Assembly: GCA_023079485.1 (NCBI GenBank) | Contig: CM041108.1 | Location: 4,278,001 to 4,342,000 of the forward strand | Direction of reading: 5' to 3' | From: Archilochus colubris | Lineage: Eukaryota > Chordata > Aves > Apodiformes > Trochilidae | DNA: 64,000 bases | Shown: one piece after another, positions 55,819 through 64,000 of the stretch | How positions within the stretch are numbered: the stretch's first letter is position 1 | Layout of the letters: the number at the start of each line of letters is the position of its first letter | Notes under the pieces: generated by a model | Database searches by the model: none | Told to the model about the DNA's origin: nothing | Seen by the model: the letters and a program-made list of their open reading frames with translations, nothing else | Program-made: the position numbers and the translations under genes

Positions 55819-56650
55819 ACCCCTCTTTTTCATCCCTGGCCAGGGCTGTTTTGGTCAGAATGCTGCTGATTTTATTCCTGGGGCTGCAGCACACCCAGTG
55901 AACACTCACATGGCATGGAAAGAGATTGTTTTCTCCTCCATCCCCCTCTGACAGTGTTGGCCAACCCTGACAGGACCTGGTTGAGGTGTTCCAGTGGAAG
56001 GCTGGGAGGAAAAGCAGCCCCTTGAAGGGAGGAATTTGGAATTTGCCAGCAAACCAATCCTTGAGTTTAAATACAACTGTTGTAGCATGTTTTAAAACAC
56101 TGTTGCACTATCATTCTCTTGGCTGGAGGAGAATTTAGTTATTTTCCTCAAGAATCCTGTGATTCAGGCACACCACAGAAATAAGGTCTCATGTTTAATT
56201 CCTGGCACTCCAGGTACAGGAGCTGATTCTTGAAGGGAAGTCCCTGGTAGAGGCAGTAATGGGAACCTCAAACCTGGCAAGCCAACCCACCCACACAGCT
56301 GTACCAAACCTGTCTGAGCTTTGCTTGGGGATTACTACATTCAAATAATTCATTTTGCATCTCTAAATATAGTTGAAAAGCAATAGAGAACAAGGCTTGA
56401 AATTAATCTCCCAAGCATGTAAGAAATGGCAGAAAGAAAGGCCATAACCATCAGGAGAGTCAGGGTAATATTTCCCATCTACATTTCTTGCTTTCCCAAC
56501 ATCAAGTGGTTTTTTAAATGACAACAGATTGTGTTGAAAAAAAGAGTTTCATTCATTTTAATGTTTCCAGAACAGATCTTATGAAAGTGTTTCAGTTAGA
56601 GGTAAGAGAATCGTGGTGGGGTATCCAGGAAATATAAATACAGTTTCTCC

Positions 56651-56678
56651 TTTTTTTTTTTTTTTTTTTTTTTTTTTT
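56651..56678. repeat. T28 homopolymer
   Basis: 28 consecutive T on the + strand. No retrotransposon body is recognisable next to it. Confidence 0.95.
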
Positions 56679-57728
56679 CATGTTAGAACATTTGGATAAA
56701 AACAAAACGAACTTGGTTTAGTACTTAAAAGAATTATTTTTCTTAATTTCCATTTGCCAAGAAATGTTACCTTATCTCTTCCAGTCTTCTCTCATGATTA
56801 TCAGTGTCTGCTTTTATAACAAAACTGCACTCGAAGCAACAAATGCAGTTCCATACACAGTGTGCATGTAGGGCTCAATACTTTGTGTGAAGGTTGCTGA
56901 GAAAGCTTTAAGATCCACAGGCTCCCTATAGCAATAATTCATCCCACAGGATTGGAAGAGGAAGCTAAGAAACAACAGCTCAAGTATTCTTTTTACCCAG
57001 AAGTGACACAGGATAATTTTTACTAAAAAAAAAAAACAACAAACCAAAAACAAAAGCTCACATTTACCTAAAAAAAAAAAAAAAAGCCATCAGAAAAAAA
57101 GGCTACTACTCAAAAATGTCTATTTACATTCTGTGAACCAGATATTAATTTACTCTAGTTTCACTTAATTAATTACTTGTACCCATAGACAACTTGACCA
57201 GGACTTCCTATTACTCGAGTCTAGTTTAACAAAATTAAATATCTACCTCTTTTCATGTTGTAAAGTAACAGAATTTTCCTGGTGGTCTGCTGTGAAAGTT
57301 GAAGTTTCCTACACTTTGGCATCTCATGAAATTAAGAAACACTTGCAACCTCAAGACTCACACCTGAGCAATCCAACTCGTCCTCCCAGGAACAGAAGAG
57401 AAATGTTGCAGAGAGCAGGCAAGCTACATTACAAACCAGGAAAGACCAAAACACATGCAGACCCCTACTCCAGAGAGGCTGTTTTCATTTGGTATCAAGA
57501 GAAAAAACCCAAAAAGATGAATAAAAGAAAGAAGGGAAGGTTAAGAGTAATCCTTGTCCCATCAAATCAACACAAACTGCTTTAGTGTCAGGATTTCACC
57601 CAGGGGTTTTGAACAGTGACATCCTCCAGAGGGATGTGAATAATAATAACAAGACCTGGACACAATTTTTTGAAAAAGACAACCATTTTTTTCAAAGAAA
57701 ACATAAGAAGGCTCTAAAATACTTAATT

Positions 57729-57753
57729 AAAAAAAAAAAAAAAAAAAAAAAAA
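57729..57753. repeat. A25 homopolymer
   Basis: 25 consecutive A on the + strand, about 80 bp beyond the predicted POU2F3 poly-A signal. Confidence 0.95.
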
Positions 57754-57819
57754 GCACCTTTAGGAACAGAACAGAGTGGCTCAAAGCAAAGCAGGTTTGA
57801 TAATGGATAAAGCACAGTG

Positions 57820-58364
57820 CCAGTGACCTTGGAAGTTTATTTAAATCCAAGGTTCACATCTGGATACAGGTTTCTGGTGAAATGAACTGGGTAACCTCGG
57901 CTCAGTTTGGGGATTTTTGGTGTGTGTGCGTGATAGTAACAGCATGACAGACCCTTCTGTGGGAAGCTCTGAAATGAGTGAGGGGGGAAAAGAGGGGCCT
58001 GGCATAGAAATCCTTCCAGATTAAAAGATTGCCAAGCAATCCAGTGTGAATGGATGCAGAGAATTGCAAGCAGAGGGCAGTGTTTCATGCTAAGAGTGCT
58101 AAGCAAGGGCTGGTTCTTGAAGTGAGTGCCTCGAAGGATGTTAGGATGTCACTGTTGGCATTGAGAATCCTTGGGGAAGGTCAGCTGCAGTCTGAGTCCC
58201 TGGAGAGTTCTGCTGCTATGGGTTCCCTAAAACAAGACCTTCGTTTGGCAGCATTTTGAAGGCACTGGAACGCCAGATGTTGCCCCAAGCATTGTTCCTA
58301 GAGAAGTTGGTCCATAGCTAGAGAAGTCAGAGCTCCTTTGATGCATGAGGGAGGAGGAGTCATC
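57820..58364 (-). other. POU2F3: POU2F3 3' UTR and polyadenylation signal
   Basis: The first AATAAA downstream of the stop is at 57841-57836 on the minus strand, giving a 3' UTR of about 540 nt. The end is inferred from this signal. Confidence 0.6.
57836..57841 (-). terminator. POU2F3: Candidate POU2F3 polyadenylation signal (AATAAA)
   Basis: AAATAAAC on the minus strand, the first canonical signal after the stop codon. Confidence 0.6.
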
Positions 58365-58404
58365 TCAGTGGAGGTAGGTGGGTTGGTTCCATCGGTACCA
58401 GGAT
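58365..58404 (-). CDS. POU2F3: POU2F3 last coding exon (to stop)
   Basis: Acceptor cttgttgcaaacag; the 40 coding nt complete a glycine and encode [12 protein letters not shown] followed by TGA. The short conserved tail is typical of POU2F3. Confidence 0.93.
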
Positions 58405-59082
58405 CTGTTTGCAACAAGGGAACAAGAGCTACAATTGCCATCTTGTTAACAGTTTCCCCTTGAAATTTTTTAAAAAAAATCATTATTATTTCATTTGCAA
58501 CTTCCACTTGCCAGCCAGCAAAAGAACCTTTGCTATAGGAAGCTCAAAGCAAAACCTCTCCCTTCCTAAGCAACATCTTCCATTGTGCTGGAGCTTCACA
58601 TATTCCCTGGATTTTGGCCTTCCTCCACGTCTGAGGAGCTCTGATTCACAGCAGAGGATGCTCCATGATTCAGGAAGCCCAACAGCTCTGGGGAACACTC
58701 TCTGGTCCCTTCCTACCACCACAGCATCCTTGCTGCCATGGAGCAGAAACTACAAGGGGCTGAGCAGCACAGACTGTGGGGAACAGAGAAACATCCAGTG
58801 AAATAACCTAAAGGGCTCTGAGCCCATATCTGTGGCTTAATGCTTTTGTAGCATCCAACTGCCTTTAGAGGCAAATCTTTCCTTTAGAGGAAAATCTTTG
58901 TTCTTGTTTCATCTGTGGATTCTTCTGTTCCACTGTGGAATAGTTATTTGCAGCAGAGCTCTCTGGGTGGCACTGCAGGAGAGGAAACTGGCTGTGTGTG
59001 GGGGGGTTATCCAAGCAGAAACAGCAAAATAAGCTTTTATCTGCTTCCTGCACACAAGGACAGTCCTTGTGGCCAGTGTTTC

Positions 59083-59143
<61 letters not shown>

Positions 59144-62100
59144 GCTTTAAGCCAGTGCAGGTTTTCAGGCAAAGTTTGACTTCCTGTTTGTCTTCAAGCA
59201 GAAAAAACCCAACCATACCCCAAGAAGCTGCAGGTTAGATGGGAAGCTCCATGTGGGAAGGTGCCACCACGTCATCCCCCAACACTGGGGTTTTCCCAGG
59301 GCTTGCACACCCTCCCTCTGAGGTCCCACTGCTTTTTTCCCCCTTGCCAAGGAGCTGTGGGTCCCCATTGCCTTACCCTGAAGAGTTGAAACCAGATGAG
59401 TTCATTGCAGCTTTGGAGTTGCTCTGGGCTGTGCCGGGGCTGCTGGCATGGAGAGCACTGCCAGGAGAGGAGGGTCTGCTGGAATTCCCTGGGGAACACG
59501 ATGATGTTACTGTGTAGCAGAGAAAGCAGAATAAGGCTGGGATCTCCTCATCCTGCCCAGGACAACCCAAACCCCAAATACTTCCCCCTCATTTTGTCCC
59601 CATCCTCCTCTTCATCTGCTGCAAGGCAGAATGGGTCCCCCCCCAAGCCCCACAGAAGGTGGGGGTCTCCAGGACTGTTCTCTCTCTCTCTGTTGCATTT
59701 GGGGTTTTGTTCATGTGATCATACCCCTTGAAGGATATCTGACAACATGTGCTGAAGAAGGAACCCACCCCCAAGCACTTTTCTTGTTTGGCTCTGGGGC
59801 CACCTGGCTCCCAAACCTCAACTCCCCAGCAAAATTTGCTTTGAATTATACAGGAAATGTTATCTTGCCCAGGAAGCTTTCTAGGACTTTATTCCAGCCA
59901 AGAGGAAGATTTACTCTTCTTTTCCTTTATACACTGGTGATGTAGGGACACTTTCCCTGGCCAAACCCATGGGTCTTAGTAAGAGTGGCCTGGAAATGTG
60001 ACCTGGAAACCAAGCAGTGAGAGAGCAAGAGGAGGGAGAGAGGGAAGAGTGAGGGAGGTTTCTCAAAACTTACCAGACCCAGGCATGGTGCTATGCACTG
60101 GGTTGACAGAGAGGGGCCCCAAGGACCCTGAGGTAGAGACCTAGAGAGAAACAGAAGCCAAGAGTAAGCACTTGGGCTCAAATAATTTCTTTTCTGATGG
60201 AGAGCTCCTGATGGGAAAGAATTCCTAGGTGACAATTAGTAATCTGGTGGCTGCAATCAAAGCAGGCCTGGGGCATTTTTTGTTCAACTGTGATATCTGC
60301 ACTACAGGCAACACGTTGTTCAGAATGACTGATGAGCAAAGGCACACTTTGTACAACACATTCACAGGGAAACTCCTCATCAAAGCTGCTGCTTTAAAAA
60401 TTCATGGCTTGCAAGCAGCATTTTATGTTGGTGACTGTAGACCAAATGTGTTGTGCAACAAGTGACCAAGCTTCTTCTGATGGTTTTCTGCCTTCTCATG
60501 GATAACTCCAAAACCCAGAAGATTTCCAGATAAAACACTGCACTCTCCCTCCCACTCACATGTGCAACAAGAAGGCAGGGAGGTTCCTGCCACTTTTAGA
60601 TATGGAAGCAACTATTAGCTAGCAGGAATGAAATAGCAGCTTCTTATCCCCAAGAGCCATAGATTACAAGGACATTATTTCAGGCCCTCCAGCAGACCCC
60701 CACTATGGACTGGGACTGCCAGCAGCTCAGGGATTTGTGTGCACAAGGAAATGTCCTGCCCTGTCCTGTCTCGTTTCCAAACATCCCCCCCTCCGTTTTC
60801 CCTTCTTGTTTGGGTTGACACACAGAAGTCCTTAGTCCAAAGCCTCTCACCAGTCTGGAATTGTAGATAGGTGATTTGATGGGGGATGGCATCGGGCAGC
60901 TGATCCGTTTTTCTTTCTGGCGCCGGTTGCAGAACCAGACCCGAACCACCTCCTTTTCCATGGACAGCTGCTCTGCTATCAAAGATATTTCCTCTGAACT
61001 GGGCTTGGGGTTCTGCTGAGAAAGGGCAGGAGGTTAAAGAAAGGCCAAAAAAAAAAAAAAAAGCAGAAATTTCCAGCATTAATGTATGCTGGAAAGGCAA
61101 AGGGCAAGGGTGGGGATGGCTGCAAACTGGGGAGGGGAGAAAATTTGCTTCTAAGACAAAGGGTAAATATTTGGGTGAGAGATTATATTCTGTGAACCAG
61201 AAAGTGGCTCTGATTCAACACCAAGGTCTCATGGGATCAGTGGGGGATGAGTCAGAGTACCTGGCCCTATTATTGCATAAAACAACATCCCCTTTGATCT
61301 TAACAGCACCCAAAAGGGGTGATGGGGGGAAAGATAATGACTGGTGGTCTTCTTATCAGCACACAGGACACACGAGCTGTTTGTACACCTACCCACACCA
61401 TCTCAGAAGATGTGGGTGTCTTTCTTTCTCCATCTCTGATTTATAAAGGGAACTAAGCACCCATCCTTTCTTCTAAGTCATTTTCTGGTGCATTTGGCAG
61501 CGTTAAGCTGGATGGGTTTTCATTTCAGACAGAGACTGGAGGGGCAAAAATACCAAGCATGGAGGTGCCAATTCAGTTTTCCCATTAGATGCCTCACACC
61601 AGCTAAAAATGAGGTGATCATAATGACCTGGCAATGATTGGGTTTTGCTCTCATTAAGTCTTAGGAGGAAATTCTGATAGGATCACACGTAAGGTAGAAA
61701 CCAAGAAAAAACGAGGGCTGGTCAAAAACTGTTTGGATGAAAAAATGTCAATTCAGTCTCACTGATTTAAATCTCTGCTTGATCTCTGTGCTGGTTTTTC
61801 TTGCTTTAAATGTCAATGCTTTAAAAGAAGAAGACTCCACTTCAGAAATTATTTCTCAGCAATATCTGGAGCAACTATTCCAGTGGTCTCCCAAGCCTCA
61901 CATCCATGGCACCATAGCCACATCATTCCCAGGGCACACACCCATAGAGAGAAGAGTGGCTTGGGCTTGAGCACTGATCAGATAACAGGGAGGTGTGGTG
62001 ATGAAATTGTAGTGCCTTTAAAACAACATTTACCAAGGAAAGAGTTGTGTCTGATTTCTTTGGGTTTGACACTTTTCCTATTAACCCCTTCAAACCATTT

Positions 62101-63803
62101 TCTAAGCTGCTATCCAAACAAAACAAACAAAAAAGTTTTGTTTTTATTTTTGAGGGTTCGGTGCTATTGTGACCTAGAAAATGCCAGACTCAGAGAGCAT
62201 TCACAACACATGGAAAGAGTTTGCCCTCACATCTTGAAATCTTTTCTCCAGTGTGGAGCGGATGTTGGTCTCAATGCTGGTTCGCTTCTTTCTTTTCCTT
62301 CCAAACATCTCATTCACTGAGGGGTAGGAGTTAGGAGTGCTCATGGAAGAATCCAAGGGAGCAGATTCTGGGGGAAAAAAGAGAGGAGAAGAGTGATATT
62401 TAAAAAAGATAATGAGTTATTTTCATTCCTAGAGTCTTTCTGGAAACCACGATACCTCTTAAATTAACTAAAATGTTCCTGCATTGTGGATCCTGCCTCT
62501 GATGATGATCAAAAATTCCTACAGGAGTCCCCCAAATCCATCAGTTATCTTCTCCAACTCAGAAAAGAAATGTAAGTGCTACAGTTCTAATCACCACACT
62601 ACTGTTCCTTTTTCCAGCTTGCCTGCTCTGATGAGGATCACCCATTTTCCAGTTATTTTATTTCACACTCTTAAAGTTGTTGACCCATAGCACTGATTTA
62701 GAATCAGAGAATTTTCAGGGCTGGAAGGGACCTTTAAGATCATCCAGGTCCAATCTCTCTGCTCTGGGCAGGGACACCTCCTACCACATCAGGTTGCTCC
62801 CTGTCCAGCTCCAAGTTTCCTGGCTTTTACTGGAAGTTCCTGGATGGATCCTCTCCTCCTTACCAAGCCTTTTGGCATTTCTGCCTGCAATGTCACCTAC
62901 CTGCATCACTCAGCCACTTCTCCAGCAGAGGTTTGAGCTTGCACATGTTCTTAAAGCTCAGGTTGAGAGCCTCAAAGCGGGAAATGGTGGTCTGGCTGAA
63001 ATCATTGCCATAGAGCTTCCCCATGGCAAGTCCAACATCACCCTGCCAAAGGAGAGCACAAGATGAGCTCAAAAAAAACCCTTCACATCTTCCTGCCATC
63101 AGACCACTTCTCAGGTTGCTTGCAGAATAGGTGCAGCCTTGTTTTCATGCCCTGTCTTCCAGAAAAAAGTGAACTTTCCTCAGGAATCTGCCCCAAACCC
63201 CCTGAATGTGGTAGTGGAGAAGGTGGAGACAAGGAAGTTGTGGTAACAGAGTAATAGGAAGGGTTTTTCTCTTCACCTTTTTAGTAGACACTCTGAAGAA
63301 AGCCAGACTGTAGCCCAGCCCTTCCTCCACCCCTGCCTCTGCTACGAAGTCCCCCAAGTGCCACATGTCCCCACCAGAGGTGACACCTCCCTTCCCACTG
63401 CAAGGCTGCTCACCTGGGTGAACCCCAACTTGATTCGCCTTTGTTTGAAAGTCTTAGCAAACTTCTCCAGCTCCTCCAGGTCACTGGGTTCCTCGGATGC
63501 TCCTGATGGGGTTAAGTGCTTGGCCACTTGCAAATGCTGGGGTACATCCAGGTGGGGTTCAACTGAGGAGCCAGGGAGGCCAGAACGTCCCACAGCCTGT
63601 TAGAAGGAGAGAGGGGATCCAGAGAACAATGAACAAGGACAGGGAACAAGGACATCAGCATCAGCCTTGGGGGAAGCAGGGGGTTTGTAGATGGGTACTT
63701 CTTGGGATGCAAAAATTTACCTGTGATGCCAGGCTGGGTCCTGGCTGGGAGAGGAGGAGGCTGCCCTGTTGCTGAGGGAAGGAGAGGAGGTTTGGCTGCA
63801 AAG
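58365..63803 (-). CDS. POU2F3: POU2F3 (Oct-11/Skn-1a) POU-homeodomain transcription factor, C-terminal exons (partial gene)
   Basis: Eight coding exons (63803-63721, 63596-63414, 63042-62901, 62367-62231, 61012-60851, 60140-60074, 59509-59377, 58404-58365) join with agreeing phases into about 314 residues ending at TGA 58367-58365. Order: a glutamine/leucine/proline-rich transactivation segment ([12 protein letters not shown]), the POU-specific domain ([16 protein letters not shown] to [12 protein letters not shown]), a serine-rich linker, the homeodomain ([14 protein letters not shown] to [15 protein letters not shown]), and a serine-rich tail ending [13 protein letters not shown]. The WFCNRRQ recognition helix is intact. 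The family binds octamer ATGCAAAT-type sites. In mammals POU2F3 specifies tuft and taste cells and acts in keratinocytes. The closest relatives POU2F1 and POU2F2 differ in the tail; SRPSSPGS and WYRWN point to POU2F3. The N-terminal exons lie beyond the right edge. Confidence 0.96.
58405..59376 (-). other. POU2F3: POU2F3 last intron
   Basis: A 972-bp intron containing the (ATT)n microsatellite at 59083-59143. Otherwise nothing is recognised. Confidence 0.85.
59083..59143. repeat. (ATT)n microsatellite, about 20 units
   Basis: An uninterrupted ATT trinucleotide run in the last POU2F3 intron. Open frames through it give poly-tyrosine or poly-isoleucine and are not coding. Confidence 0.97.
59377..59509 (-). 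CDS. POU2F3: POU2F3 C-terminal tail exon 2
   Basis: 133 nt, acceptor ctgctacacag, donor gtaagg. It encodes [18 protein letters not shown], then [17 protein letters not shown] and [10 protein letters not shown]. Confidence 0.93.
59510..60073 (-). other. POU2F3: POU2F3 intron in the C-terminal tail
   Basis: A 564-bp GT-AG intron; nothing else is seen in it. Confidence 0.85.
60074..60140 (-). CDS. POU2F3: POU2F3 C-terminal tail exon 1
   Basis: 67 nt, acceptor tttctctctag, donor gtaagt. It encodes [20 protein letters not shown] followed by GS and the first base of a valine. Confidence 0.93.
60141..60850 (-). other. POU2F3: POU2F3 intron after the homeodomain
   Basis: A 710-bp GT-AG intron between the homeodomain exon and the tail exons; nothing else is seen in it. 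Confidence 0.85.
60851..61012 (-). CDS. POU2F3: POU2F3 exon encoding homeodomain helices 2-3
   Basis: 162 nt, donor gtgaga. It encodes [36 protein letters not shown] and then [18 protein letters not shown]. The acceptor is a tandem tcagcag, so a second start three bases upstream would add one glutamine. Confidence 0.95.
61013..62230 (-). other. POU2F3: POU2F3 intron inside the homeodomain
   Basis: A 1.2-kb GT-AG intron that splits the homeodomain between helix 1 and helix 2. It holds a short A run at 61049-61063. Confidence 0.85.
62231..62367 (-). CDS. POU2F3: POU2F3 exon encoding linker and homeodomain helix 1
   Basis: 137 nt, acceptor ttttttcccccag, donor gtgagg. It encodes the serine-rich linker ([17 protein letters not shown]), then [16 protein letters not shown] and STLEKRFQD. 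Confidence 0.95.
62368..62900 (-). other. POU2F3: POU2F3 intron between POU-specific domain and linker
   Basis: A 533-bp intron, about a quarter of which is a CR1 fragment. Confidence 0.85.
62701..62850 (-). mobile_element. CR1-type LINE 3' fragment
   Basis: Read on the + strand: gaatcagagaattttcaggg, ctggaagggacctttaagat, catccaggtccaatc and ggcagggacacctcctacca, then aggttgctcc. This is the typical reverse complement of an avian CR1 3' end, so the element is on the minus strand, the same strand as its host gene. Confidence 0.85.
62901..63042 (-). CDS. POU2F3: POU2F3 exon encoding the rest of the POU-specific domain
   Basis: 142 nt, acceptor tcctttggcag, donor gtaggt. It encodes [36 protein letters not shown] and [11 protein letters not shown], with the DNA-contacting SQTTISRFE helix intact. 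Confidence 0.96.
63043..63413 (-). other. POU2F3: POU2F3 intron inside the POU-specific domain
   Basis: A 371-bp GT-AG intron; nothing else is seen in it. Confidence 0.85.
63414..63596 (-). CDS. POU2F3: POU2F3 exon encoding the start of the POU-specific domain
   Basis: 183 nt (61 codons), acceptor ccttctaacag, donor gtgagc. It begins [16 protein letters not shown] and runs into [16 protein letters not shown] and RRIKLGFTQ, the first two helices of the POU-specific domain. Confidence 0.95.
63721..63803 (-). CDS. POU2F3: POU2F3 exon encoding part of the Q/L/P-rich activation region
   Basis: 83 nt, acceptor ttctctcctcag, donor gtaaat. It encodes [19 protein letters not shown] followed by PGPSLASQ. 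Confidence 0.9.
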
Positions 63804-64000
63804 CTGAGGAGAGAAAGAGACACAACATCTGGTCAGAGCAGCTCCTTCAGGACAGACACACATCTGGTCACAGCATCTCCTTCACCAGCAGCTGGACATC
63901 ACTCTGCACAGAAAAGGCTCCTGGAACTCTGGATGGGAAAGGTTAAGTAAGCTCGTGGTCGAAATATGAGAATTTGAGCCTTTACAAATGTGAAGGGCTT

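Larger units (their letters stand above)
54331..57820. other. Intergenic region between POU2F3 and the second TLCD5 copy
   Basis: About 3.5 kb with no recognised gene. It holds the 37-bp minisatellite (55627-55818), a 28-base T run (56651-56678), shorter A runs near 57026-57036 and 57071-57086, and a 25-base A run (57729-57753). Confidence 0.7.

Noticed and set aside
55424..55909. 161-codon minus-strand frame with repeating VVQLQGQLLL
   Set aside because: It is produced by the 37-bp minisatellite; the unit is not a multiple of three, so the frames cycle rather than encode a repeat protein.
58909..59238. Open frames with poly-Ile or poly-Tyr
   Set aside because: They arise from the (ATT)n microsatellite in a POU2F3 intron.

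Overview
This is nuclear DNA from a vertebrate, most probably a bird. It is intron-rich, with small exons between GT-AG splice sites, CpG-island promoters, two CR1-type LINE 3' ends, short ancient MIR/CORE-SINE-like relics, and no Alu or B1 elements. Long C/A-rich low-complexity stretches would suit a songbird, but that is a guess. The gene order ARHGEF12 - TLCD5 (TMEM136) - POU2F3, all on one strand, matches the conserved order I know from human 11q23.3. Every gene here is read from the minus strand, so the biological order runs from right to left.

Layout. 57.8-64.0 kb: the 3' part of POU2F3 (eight coding exons, stop codon, 3' UTR), a POU-homeodomain transcription factor. 54.3-57.8 kb: intergenic DNA with a 37-bp minisatellite and long T and A tracts. 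50.5-54.1 kb: a second, diverged TLCD5-like gene, complete, with its own CpG-island promoter. 48.3-50.5 kb: a short spacer. 42.8-48.2 kb: the TLCD5 copy closest to the mammalian protein, complete, also with its own CpG-island promoter and a long predicted 3' UTR carrying ancient SINE-like sequence. 36.9-42.8 kb: intergenic, no gene recognised. 35.3-36.8 kb: CpG-island promoter and first coding exon of ARHGEF12 (LARG), with a 22-bp GC-rich tandem repeat just upstream. 1-35.3 kb: the start of the ARHGEF12 gene body: a roughly 28-kb intron 1, a 24-nt microexon, and two further small exons that together encode the first 67 residues plus one base. The PDZ and later exons lie beyond the left edge.

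The three genes do not form a pathway. ARHGEF12 is a Rho guanine-nucleotide exchange factor, the TLCD5 proteins are multi-pass TLC-domain membrane proteins, and POU2F3 is an epithelial/chemosensory-cell transcription factor. The most notable feature is the head-to-tail duplication of TLCD5: both copies have intact reading frames, the same intron position and phase, and separate promoters, but clearly different sequences. I saw no CRISPR, tRNA, rRNA, prophage or other exotic system. Most of the 28-kb intron and the intergenic DNA holds nothing I can name.
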